A stretch of DNA of 13,115 nucleotides from Thermodesulfobacteriota bacterium. GTDB lineage: Bacteria; Desulfobacterota; QYQD01. The position numbers and the translations under genes are program-made. The notes below the pieces were generated by a model that saw only the letters and a program-made list of their open reading frames with translations, did no database searches and was not told the DNA's origin. The stretch covers positions 1 to 13,115 of the forward strand of contig JASEGX010000044.1 in NCBI GenBank assembly GCA_030017815.1, in the 5' to 3' direction. Shown piece after piece: positions 7,214 to 13,115 of the stretch (position 1 is the first letter of the stretch; the number at the start of each line of letters is the position of its first letter).

Positions 7214-9111
7214 CGTTTTATATAACCACGCCCATCTATTACGTAAATGCCGAGCCGCACATAGGGCACACCTATACTACTCTGGTTGCTGATGCGGCCG
7301 CACGTTTTCACCGCCTGGCCGGAGACGAGGCCTTTTTCCTTACGGGCACGGATGAACATGGAGATAAGGTGGCCGAGGCCGCTGCCAGGCGTAAGATGTC
7401 TCCAAAGGAATATGCCGACCACATAAGTGGCATCTTCCGTTCTACCTGGCCCAGATTAAATGTCGCCACTGACCATTTCATTCGTACCACAGACCCGGGC
7501 CATATACGGGCGGTTCAGCATATCCTGAATAAGGTATATGAGAAAGGCGATATCTATTTTGGCGAGTACGGCGGTCTTTATTGTACGGGGTGTGAGCGCT
7601 TCTATCTGGAACGGGAGCTGATAGACGGGAAATGTCCGGATCACCAGATAACGCCGGTATTTGTCAAGGAAAAGAACTACTTCTTCCGTATGAGCCGGTA
7701 TCAGGACTGGCTGATCGATCACATCAAAAACCACCCTGAGTTTATCACGCCGGAGCGCTATCGGAATGAAGCGTTGTCATTTTTAAGTGAGCCTCTGGAA
7801 GACCTCTGTATCTCCAGGCCGCGCTCACGCCTGGAATGGGGGATCCCCCTGCCCTTTGATGACCAATTTGTTACTTATGTCTGGTTTGATGCCCTTATAA
7901 ACTATATCTCCGGCCTCGGCTACCCGGATAGCGCTAATTTTCAGAAGTTCTGGCCGGCGGCAGAACACATCATAGCCAAAGACATACTCAAACCCCATGC
8001 CATCTACTGGCCGACCATGCTCAAATCCGCTGGGATTCAGCCTTATCAGCGCCTTCATGTCCACGGGTACTGGAACATAAATGAGAGCAAGATGTCCAAG
8101 AGCCTGGGAAACGTGATACGGCCCCTCGATTTATCAGAGACTTATGGCGTGGATACGGTGCGCTACTTTCTCCTGCGGGAAATGGTCTTCGGACTCGACG
8201 CCACCTTCAGTGAAGAGGCCCTTATTTCCCGCCGGAACTCCGATCTGGCCAATGACCTGGGCAACCTCTTCAGCCGGGCATTGACTATGCTTGAAAAATA
8301 CTGTAACGGCGTTATTCCGCAACCGGGACCCAACGAAGAGATAGACGAAATACTGAAACAACGGACTATCGAGGCTTCCGGCCACTATGGCCGGCACATA
8401 AAAGAGTGCGCCTTTCATAAGGCCCTGGCGGAGATATGGGAAGTAATTAATCACGCCAACAAATATATTGTCCAGACCGCCCCCTGGGAATTGGCTAAAG
8501 ATGAAAAAGATAGAGGGCGGCTGCACACCGTGCTCTATAACCTTATGGAAGCGCTCCGGGTAATTGCTATCCAGATTTCACCATTTCTCCCTGAGACAGC
8601 GGGTAAGATGAGGACAGCCCTGGGCTATCAGGAAACAGAGCACCCGGCCTATGCAGACAGCATGACCTGGGGGTTGTTTCCCCCCGGCCGGACCATAAAA
8701 AAAGGAGCCCCTCTTTTCCCGCGCATCGAGGCCACAAAGAAGGTAGTGGAAGACACGGCCCAAAAGGATTCTAAAATGAATGAAGAGACGGCCATGATAG
8801 ATTTCCCGGATTTCCAAAAAGTTGACCTTCGGGTGGCAGAAGTGATCTCCGCCGAGCCGGTTCCGAAGTCCGAAAAACTTTTAAAACTAAAGGTGTTAGC
8901 GGACCGGGAGCGTACAGTCGTAGCCGGTATCGCCCAATTCTATAAACCGGAAGAGGTCATTGGTAAAAAGGTTATTATCGTGGCTAATCTAAAGCCGGCC
9001 ATGCTGATGGGTGTCCAGTCTGAAGGTATGGTCCTGGCTGCTAAAGATGCCTCCGGACTCCGGGTACTAACTGTTGACGGTGAGGCAGAGCCAGGCACCA
9101 GGGTGTCGTGA
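7210..9111 (+). CDS. metG: methionyl-tRNA synthetase
   Basis: Charges tRNA-Met with methionine in the cytoplasm. It has 633 residues and is a class I synthetase with HIGH at 17–20 and KMSKS at 294–298. A zinc knuckle in the connective domain shows C125, C128, C142 and H145 (CTGC, then CPDH). The anticodon-binding helical domain follows, containing the WELAKD-type segment. The C-terminal part, about 535–633 (DFQKVDLRVAEV to VDGEAEPGTRVS), is an EMAPII/Trbp111-like OB domain that binds tRNA and often dimerises the enzyme. This matches the Bacillus/Thermus-like subclass with one zinc site. ATG 7210 overlaps the ricT stop (ATGA). A Shine-Dalgarno-like GAGGT lies at 7196–7200, inside ricT. It is the last gene of the plus-strand run, with hairpins directly downstream. 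Confidence 0.97.
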   Translation: MTFYITTPIYYVNAEPHIGHTYTTLVADAAARFHRLAGDEAFFLTGTDEHGDKVAEAAARRKMSPKEYADHISGIFRSTWPRLNVATDHFIRTTDPGHIRAVQHILNKVYEKGDIYFGEYGGLYCTGCERFYLERELIDGKCPDHQITPVFVKEKNYFFRMSRYQDWLIDHIKNHPEFITPERYRNEALSFLSEPLEDLCISRPRSRLEWGIPLPFDDQFVTYVWFDALINYISGLGYPDSANFQKFWPAAEHIIAKDILKPHAIYWPTMLKSAGIQPYQRLHVHGYWNINESKMSKSLGNVIRPLDLSETYGVDTVRYFLLREMVFGLDATFSEEALISRRNSDLANDLGNLFSRALTMLEKYCNGVIPQPGPNEEIDEILKQRTIEASGHYGRHIKECAFHKALAEIWEVINHANKYIVQTAPWELAKDEKDRGRLHTVLYNLMEALRVIAIQISPFLPETAGKMRTALGYQETEHPAYADSMTWGLFPPGRTIKKGAPLFPRIEATKKVVEDTAQKDSKMNEETAMIDFPDFQKVDLRVAEVISAEPVPKSEKLLKLKVLADRERTVVAGIAQFYKPEEVIGKKVIIVANLKPAMLMGVQSEGMVLAAKDASGLRVLTVDGEAEPGTRVS

Positions 9112-9114
9112 GGG

Positions 9115-9141
9115 AAGCTCTAGGCTCAAAGCCGAAAGCTT
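9115..9141 (+). terminator. hairpin just after the metG stop, possible terminator
   Basis: Four nt after the metG stop, AAGCT (9115–9119) pairs with AGCTT (9137–9141) and the inner GGCT (9123–9126) with AGCC (9130–9133), with a CAA loop. A second hairpin follows: GTAAAAA (9157–9163) and TTTTTAC (9167–9173). Neither has the classic GC-rich stem plus U-tract, but the pair sits where the operon should end. A role in RNA 3'-end stability is equally possible. Confidence 0.3.
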
Positions 9142-9194
9142 AACTTTGATGATTGCGTAAAAAGCCTTTTTACCGGTAAGTATGCATTGTCCGT

Positions 9195-9307
9195 GGTCTG
9201 TGGTCATTAGTCACTGGTCACTGGTCATTTGAGTTATGAGTTGCGAGTTACGAGTTCCGGGTTGCGATTTACCATTTACGATTTACGACTGCCGACTATC
9301 GACTATA
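9195..9307 (+). repeat. degenerate 7-bp tandem array up to the EamA start codon
   Basis: Sixteen heptads can be read. Five are GGTCACT-like (9195–9229). After one extra base come eleven that drift from GAGTTAC-like (9231–9265) through GATTTAC-like (9266–9286) to GACTATC-like (9287–9307). The array ends one base before the ATG at 9309. Positions 1–2 and 4 of the heptads vary least. Heptad short tandem repeats (STRRs) are documented between genes of filamentous cyanobacteria. This array resembles them in period but I cannot say it is related. Confidence 0.75.
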
Positions 9308-9308
9308 T

Positions 9309-9719
9309 ATGCATAACTGGTTCTCGCCATCTATCGCTTGTTTAATCCTCTGGGGTATATGGGGCTTTTTCCCAAAACTGGCCACAAATTACCTGCCTCC
9401 CAGGAGCGTGTTTATTTACCAGGCCATTGGAACCCTTATAGTAATCTTTTCCGTGCTCATATCTATAGACTTCCGCCCTGAGATAAATACCCGGGGGATC
9501 ATCTTTAGCATACTGGCCGGACTGGCCGCTGCCCTGGGTACGGTCTTTTTTCTGCTGGCCCTGGCTAAAGGCAAGGCGTCGGTGGTGGTCACTATGACCG
9601 CCCTTTATCCCCTGATTACCCTCTTACTGAGCGCCATATTTCTAAAAGAGACCTTAACCCTGAAACAGGCCTTGGGCGTACTCTTTTCTCTGGTAGCCCT
9701 CCTGTTGTTCTCTTTATAA
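9309..9719 (+). CDS. single-domain EamA (DMT superfamily) membrane transporter
   Basis: A 136-residue integral inner-membrane protein with five predicted membrane helices: roughly 5–22, 33–53, 63–87, 92–111 and 118–136. The end shows the EamA pattern TALYPLITLLLSAIFLKET, then a Q-x-x-G helix. Most EamA transporters have two such repeats (about 300 residues). This half-size form is like the EmrE-type or single-EamA members that must pair to form a pore. The substrate is unknown; drug/metabolite export is the usual family role. The 9309 ATG is the only plausible start, since the first helix begins immediately, yet there is no Shine-Dalgarno because a heptad repeat array runs up to it. The gene is preceded by 197 non-coding bases and followed by a repeat element, so it looks monocistronic. 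Confidence 0.82.
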   Translation: MHNWFSPSIACLILWGIWGFFPKLATNYLPPRSVFIYQAIGTLIVIFSVLISIDFRPEINTRGIIFSILAGLAAALGTVFFLLALAKGKASVVVTMTALYPLITLLLSAIFLKETLTLKQALGVLFSLVALLLFSL

Positions 9720-9741
9720 AAATGCAAAAGTTTTATAAAAA

Positions 9742-9976
9742 TAACCACAGAGTGCACGGAGAAAACTAAAGATTTCTCAAGAAATCAAAAGAAAAAGAAA
9801 GCAATTAAGAGAAAAAATGGGGGTTGCAGGTACTGCTGTAATATCTATGCTCTCCAAAGCAGTTTCTGAGACGATTTTTGAGGAAAGGGCGAGAACATTT
9901 GGAGGCCACAGAGGGGAGGAAACAAATCTTTTTTAATTTATTGATATTCTTATTTTCTCTGTGTTCTCTGTGGTTA
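9742..9976. mobile_element. MITE-like element with TA-ended 24-bp inverted repeats
   Basis: The ends 9742–9765 and 9953–9976 are inverted copies of each other, matching at 21 of 24 positions. Both begin TAACCACAGAG going inward and end AGAAAA. Each end carries a TA dinucleotide at the boundary (9742–9743, 9975–9976). The 235-bp element has no real gene. Inside are a perfect palindrome (GATTTCT and AGAAATC around CA, 9771–9786) and a third CCACAGAG copy at 9906–9913. Size, inverted ends, TA bounds and lack of coding capacity fit a miniature inverted-repeat element, possibly of an IS630/Tc1-mariner type. This explains most of the 289 gene-free bases 9720–10008. Confidence 0.6.
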
Positions 9977-9993
9977 GGTTTTGACAACCACTT

Positions 9994-10000
9994 GGAAGGA
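9994..10000 (+). promoter_or_regulatory. Shine-Dalgarno for the GTG-initiated membrane protein
   Basis: GGAAGGA lies 8 nt before GTG 10009. It supports this GTG as the start; the next in-frame ATG (10135) would lose the first membrane helix. Confidence 0.6.
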
Positions 10001-10008
10001 CGGGGATA

Positions 10009-10458
10009 GTGGCAACAGAATCTGAGTCGCCTAAACCCATTTGGACTACACGGGATAAGATCACTGTGGCCGTTTGCGCCTTAGGCTGGCTTTTCATCGT
10101 CCTGCGTTATTACCCCGGAGACATTGGCCGCTCTATGTACGAAACCGGACTAAAGATGTTCTGGTCTTCAGGCCTGGCTGCGATTTTTACCCGGCTTCTG
10201 GTTAGACTCCTTGTCTGGATCGAAAAAACAAGGCCGTCCTGGCCACGGATCATCAAGATACTTCTGGCCTTAGCCATCGCCTTTGGCATCATGCTGGCCA
10301 TTGAAGACTATAAAAAATACCACACGCGGCCGGCCACAGAAGTATCCCGGCGGCAGATTCTGTCGTCACCAAACTATCCTTTCATGCCAAATGATAAGAA
10401 AATGATCAATATCTCAGCCCGGCGGTCAGATAAGGAGGACTCAGGGAGTGACCAATAA
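10009..10458 (+). CDS. uncharacterised three-helix membrane protein
   Basis: A 149-residue protein I do not recognise. It has a short polar N-terminus (MATESESPKP), then predicted membrane helices at about 18–35, 50–71 and 81–98. A roughly 50-residue hydrophilic, Lys/Arg/Ser-rich C-terminal tail follows. No catalytic motif or signal-peptide cleavage site is evident; an Arg-rich stretch (RLLVRLL) borders the second helix. The start is GTG with a GGAAGGA Shine-Dalgarno 8 nt upstream. Its last 11 bases overlap the start of the next gene in another frame, so the two are almost certainly one transcription unit and probably work together, for example as a membrane anchor with a soluble TPR partner. 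That role is inference only. Confidence 0.75.
   Translation: MATESESPKPIWTTRDKITVAVCALGWLFIVLRYYPGDIGRSMYETGLKMFWSSGLAAIFTRLLVRLLVWIEKTRPSWPRIIKILLALAIAFGIMLAIEDYKKYHTRPATEVSRRQILSSPNYPFMPNDKKMINISARRSDKEDSGSDQ
10432..10438 (+). promoter_or_regulatory. strong Shine-Dalgarno for the TPR-like gene
   Basis: AAGGAGG lies inside the upstream gene, 9 nt before GTG 10448. It is one of the two best ribosome-binding sites in the window and fixes the GTG start. Confidence 0.7.
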
Positions 10459-11236
10459 GAAGTCGGCCCGCAATAACTGGTTTGAAGAACACAAAGACAT
10501 CTTTGTCCGAAATGCCATACGTGATTTTCTAAAAACCTTAAAATTTTTTGAACAACTATACAAGACATATAAGGAAAGTAAAGAAATGCCCTTTAAAAAT
10601 ATGGACTACTGGGTCGGCACCGAGGTGCGGAAGGGGCCTCTGTGGCAGTTCAAAGACCTCTGTCATATGGTGTGGGGCAATGAAGAACAAATGGATGTCG
10701 AGTGTGCCCTTATGGAGTGGCTCGTTGGCTCTGTCTTCCACGAGGGTATGAAGCTCAAGGAAAATATTTACTTATTGCAACATTATAAACCGGCTTATGA
10801 AAAAATGATCTATCAAAGTAAAAAAATGGTGGAAAATCATGGCGTGGATGATTATTTGGAACTTTTTGAAAAAACAACCGAAGAGGTTAACCTGGCAATG
10901 AGCCGCCTGAATCGCCTCTTTTTAAGGGCAGCCGAACAATTGCATAAAATCCTGCTGAAATACCCGGATAACCACCTTGTGCTTCGTCTATTAATAGAAA
11001 ACGAGCCCGAATTTGACCGGATCTGGGAGGCCAATTCCATACCCAGGCTTTTTGAGGAAATGTTTTCCGGTCAGAAGGAAAAAGGTTACTGCCTGGCTGC
11101 CGAAAGTTATCGGGAAGGAAACTGGATGGAAAAGTCCCTGGATACATATCAAAAGGCCCTGGATATTAACCCGGACAGTAAGGAAGTCCAACAGGGCATG
11201 CAGGCTATAAAGGCTATTATAAAAAACAGCCCTTAA
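10448..11236 (+). CDS. uncharacterised soluble helical protein with C-terminal TPR-like repeat
   Basis: A 262-residue predicted cytoplasmic protein with no signal peptide or membrane helix. The N-terminal two thirds are charged and helical, with a Trp/Tyr-containing segment (MDYWVGTEVRKG, about 52–63) and a long amphipathic helix around 145–175. Residues about 213–250 (GYCLAAESYREGNWMEKSL to YQKALDINPDS) match a tetratricopeptide repeat, usually a protein-protein interaction module. One repeat is clear; a degenerate second one is possible. I know no named family for the rest. The GTG start overlaps the end of the membrane-protein gene by 11 nt and has a strong AAGGAGG, implying co-expression at a good level. 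It is convergent with the glycogen synthase-like gene, separated by a repeat tract. Confidence 0.8.
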   Translation: MTNKKSARNNWFEEHKDIFVRNAIRDFLKTLKFFEQLYKTYKESKEMPFKNMDYWVGTEVRKGPLWQFKDLCHMVWGNEEQMDVECALMEWLVGSVFHEGMKLKENIYLLQHYKPAYEKMIYQSKKMVENHGVDDYLELFEKTTEEVNLAMSRLNRLFLRAAEQLHKILLKYPDNHLVLRLLIENEPEFDRIWEANSIPRLFEEMFSGQKEKGYCLAAESYREGNWMEKSLDTYQKALDINPDSKEVQQGMQAIKAIIKNSP

Positions 11237-11239
11237 GAA

Positions 11240-11323
11240 GTCGGGAGTCGAGGGTCGGAAGTCAAAAAACGTTTGAAACGTCCGACACGTTCGAACGACC
11301 CGAACAGATCGAACCTTGAACGC
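11240..11323. repeat. mixed 7-bp and 9-bp period tandem tract between convergent genes
   Basis: Four heptads of GTCGGGA type (11240–11267) pass directly into 9-base units: CGTTTGAAA, CGTCCGACA, CGTTCGAAC, GACCCGAAC, AGATCGAAC (11270–11314) and a shifted last copy to 11323. The CGAAC core recurs in phase. It begins 3 nt after the TPR-like gene's stop and ends 28 nt from the convergent gene's stop. No clear intrinsic terminator is visible in the 115-base gap 11237–11351. Confidence 0.6.
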
Positions 11324-11351
11324 CAAGTATCCCTTAATATTTTACTTAAAG

Positions 11352-12947
11352 TTATCCAATTAATTTAATCATATTCTGTGCTTTTTTATAAAGACTTATA
11401 TAGCGACCCAGTACTCTGTCCCAGGTATAACGGCTATCTATAGCTTCCACGGCCTTACGCTGTATTTGCCGTAAAACTGCCGGGGGATCCCGATAAATAG
11501 CCAGGGCCTTATTGATAGTTTGGACCAGGGCTTCCGGGGTATGATCTGAATAACCAAATCCGGTCTGCCCGTCGATAACCTTAACCAGACCGCCGGTCAG
11601 ATGGACAATGGGGACGTTACCCATTAACTGGGCCATAAAATCGGTAAGTCCACAGGGTTCATATTGTGAAGGGATGACAAAAAAGTCTCCTGCCGCATAA
11701 ATCTGGTTGGCCAATACCGGATCATAACCAAAGAGAACAGCCATACGCCCCTTATTCTCCGGCAGGCCGGCCAGGGTGGCCAGAGAGTTCTCTATATGCC
11801 TGGATCCGCTGCCCAGTATCAGCACCTGAAACTCTTTGTCCTTTGGCATCAACATCTGTAAGGCCCGAACCAGGATATCCACGCCTTTTTGTTCTGTCAG
11901 CCGGCCAACCATGGTCAGAAGGGGTTTGCCTGCCGCATAATCAATCCGGCCGATGGCGTTTACTTTCTCAAACTTACGCTTATTTACATCCTCGATAAGG
12001 GTCTTCTTGCAGATCTCTTTGCCCTGAAAATCGTCCTTTAATGGGCTGAAGGCCGCCGGAATACCCAGCTTCTCCGGTTTTTCCGGATCAAAATCCTCCG
12101 GGTCAATGCCATTCGTTACACCCTCAAGGACTATTCCCCTGGACTTCAAGCTATGGCCCAGCCAACCGGTAAGACGATCTGCCTCCGTTTCCTGAAGCTC
12201 CCGCGCATAGTTTTCGCTCACCGTATTTATAACTGCATATCGCGCTGCCGCAATAAAAGGATCAAAGGCATTATGAAGCAAGGAATGTTCAATGACATGT
12301 CCCGGCAACCCGGTAATAGCCCTGGCAAAAGACAGGTCGCCCACCTCCTGGTGATAACCGACCCCCGCATTATGCACCGTAACCAGAGTGCCTGTCCCTG
12401 CAAAATAGGCCCGGTATCCATCGACTTCACGGATTATGGCCGGCATAATAGCCGTATGCCCGTCCTGACAGTGGATGATCTCAGGCCTTTCATCCATATA
12501 GATCATCAGCTCGAGGGCTGCTTTTTGCAGCAAGACATTCATGGCAAAATAGTCATAATGGCCTCCGCCCTGTTTGTGGCTGGGATCCTGCGCTTCTTCC
12601 TCGGCGGTATAAGTATAAACGCCTTTCTTTTCGCTGAAACGGGCGCTATCCACAAATAAAATCCGGACCTTGCCCTGCGTCAGTTTCCAGATACACACCT
12701 CTTCCTGCCGCTCTTCACCGGTATAATCCATTCTTACGTTGAAGGAATAAGACGTCGGCTTCAGATTTAATCTCTCCTTATTCATCATCCCGTAAAGCGG
12801 CATGACCACCGTAATCTTAATCCCGGCCCGGGCCAAGGCATGGGAGAGTTGCTTGCATACGTCCTTTACCCCTCCGGCGCCCGCCAGTCCATCGTATTCA
12901 CGTGTAACCATCCACACGTTTTTGATTTCACTGCTTTTCTTGGCCAT
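11352..12947 (-). CDS. glgA: glycogen/starch synthase-like glycosyltransferase (GT5)
   Basis: A 531-residue GT-B fold enzyme of the GlgA family, expected to extend alpha-1,4-glucan from ADP-glucose (or another nucleotide sugar) for glycogen storage in the cytoplasm. The N-terminal domain has GAGGVKDV (23–30) where classic GlgA has KTGGLADV, and IHCQDGHTA in place of the usual HDWHTA region. HNAGVGYHQEV follows. The C-terminal domain is typical: VGRLTEQKG with R349 and K354, EPCGL at 430–434 holding the catalytic-region Glu430, and LTGGLVKVID. Thus the catalytic half is well kept, while the acceptor/donor loop in the N-terminal half is altered. The ATG at 12947 is chosen over an in-frame TTG at 12974 because AAGGAGGT lies 6 nt upstream of the ATG. 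It is divergent from the gene at the right edge and convergent with the TPR-like gene. Confidence 0.88.
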   Translation of the reverse strand: MAKKSSEIKNVWMVTREYDGLAGAGGVKDVCKQLSHALARAGIKITVVMPLYGMMNKERLNLKPTSYSFNVRMDYTGEERQEEVCIWKLTQGKVRILFVDSARFSEKKGVYTYTAEEEAQDPSHKQGGGHYDYFAMNVLLQKAALELMIYMDERPEIIHCQDGHTAIMPAIIREVDGYRAYFAGTGTLVTVHNAGVGYHQEVGDLSFARAITGLPGHVIEHSLLHNAFDPFIAAARYAVINTVSENYARELQETEADRLTGWLGHSLKSRGIVLEGVTNGIDPEDFDPEKPEKLGIPAAFSPLKDDFQGKEICKKTLIEDVNKRKFEKVNAIGRIDYAAGKPLLTMVGRLTEQKGVDILVRALQMLMPKDKEFQVLILGSGSRHIENSLATLAGLPENKGRMAVLFGYDPVLANQIYAAGDFFVIPSQYEPCGLTDFMAQLMGNVPIVHLTGGLVKVIDGQTGFGYSDHTPEALVQTINKALAIYRDPPAVLRQIQRKAVEAIDSRYTWDRVLGRYISLYKKAQNMIKLIG

Positions 12948-12953
12948 AAAGGC

Positions 12954-12961
12954 ACCTCCTT
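12954..12961 (-). promoter_or_regulatory. consensus Shine-Dalgarno setting the glgA start
   Basis: On the minus strand AAGGAGGT lies 6 nt before ATG 12947. A perfect site at ideal spacing makes the upstream TTG (12974) unlikely, since it would place the Shine-Dalgarno inside the coding region. Confidence 0.8.
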
Positions 12962-13030
12962 GCGGTGTCCACAAAAAACCATTCTGTTTTTTCTACCCTT
13001 TTCGAATCTAAACTAAAATTACTTTAATCA

Positions 13031-13067
13031 TACCAAATATTCCACATCAAAATCTAATTATTTGGTA
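13031..13067. promoter_or_regulatory. 9+9 bp dyad in the divergent intergenic region, possible operator
   Basis: TACCAAATA (13031–13039) and TATTTGGTA (13059–13067) are perfect inverted copies with a 19-nt spacer. They lie between the glgA-like gene and the gene starting at 13090. Such a dyad could bind a dimeric regulator controlling both directions or form a hairpin in an mRNA leader. I see no convincing −35/−10 pair for either gene here. Confidence 0.4.
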
Positions 13068-13089
13068 ACGTTCAAAAGGTGAGGCATCA

Positions 13090-13115
13090 ATGTATTTCGA
13101 CCGATTGGATATGGA
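13090..13115 (+). CDS. start of an unidentified gene cut by the window edge
   Basis: ATG 13090 is preceded by AGGTGA (13077–13082), a good Shine-Dalgarno with a 7-nt gap. Eight codons are visible (MYFDRLDM) before the window ends. The divergent arrangement with the glgA-like gene suggests a carbohydrate-related product, but the sequence is too short to identify it. Confidence 0.45.

Noticed and set aside
9195..9307. Heptad array as a CRISPR
   Set aside because: Units are 7 bp with no spacers and drift gradually; CRISPR repeats are 23 bp or longer with unique spacers.
9805..9987. Minus-strand open frame with an NHREHREN segment
   Set aside because: The segment is a translation of the CCACAGAG-type inverted repeat of the MITE-like element; such frames are typical repeat artefacts.
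9981..10010. TTGACA (9981–9986) with GATAGT (10005–10010) as a promoter
   Set aside because: The spacing is 18 nt and the −35 is perfect, but the −10 overlaps the GTG start, so transcripts would begin inside the gene.
12948..12974. TTG start for glgA at 12974
   Set aside because: It would bury a perfect AAGGAGGT Shine-Dalgarno inside the coding region, 6 nt before ATG 12947.

Overview
The window reads as chromosomal DNA from a Gram-negative, Deltaproteobacteria-like (Desulfobacterota-like) bacterium. This is an inference from three things: the conserved holB–ricT–metG block with a PSP1/RicT protein, a 992-residue PurL with PurS-like N-terminal domains and no glutaminase domain, and short dyad-ended and heptad intergenic repeats. 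No rRNA, tRNA, CRISPR array or intact transposase gene is visible.

Layout. (1) 1–1090 is a visibly AT-richer segment with two small minus-strand genes: a putative lipoprotein and a protein with an RX4H motif that resembles the HEPN fold. (2) 1043–1319 is non-coding. It holds several nested inverted repeats and then a near-consensus sigma70-type promoter whose predicted start point falls on or next to the purL start codon. (3) 1320–9111 is a tightly packed plus-strand gene run, very probably one operon: purL (with PurS-like domains), an OB-fold/HD-domain YhaM-like exoribonuclease, holB (DNA polymerase III delta prime), ricT (PSP1) and metG (methionyl-tRNA synthetase). Junctions are 5 nt, 1 nt, a TGATG overlap and an ATGA overlap. 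(4) 9112–11351 is looser and looks accessory: a half-size EamA transporter, a three-helix membrane protein and a TPR-like soluble protein. They are separated by a 7-bp-period degenerate tandem array, a 235-bp MITE-like element with 24-bp terminal inverted repeats ending in TA, and a mixed 7-bp/9-bp-period array. (5) 11352–12947 is a minus-strand GT5 glycogen/starch synthase-like gene. (6) 12948–13115 is a divergent intergenic region with a perfect 9+9 bp dyad and the start of another plus-strand gene cut by the window edge.

How the genes fit together. The central run joins nucleotide supply (PurL), RNA turnover (YhaM-like), replication (HolB), an Fe-S-type RNA/maturation factor (RicT-like) and translation (MetG). 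It is a growth or housekeeping operon rather than a single pathway. The glgA-like gene belongs to alpha-glucan storage and is transcribed separately.

I see no complete new defence or metabolic system. The observations most worth following are: the RX4H (HEPN-like) protein beside a lipoprotein; the apparently leaderless purL promoter; the heptad array running into the EamA start codon; the TA-bounded MITE-like element; the uncharacterised membrane/TPR gene pair; and the replaced KTGGL motif in the glycogen synthase-like protein.
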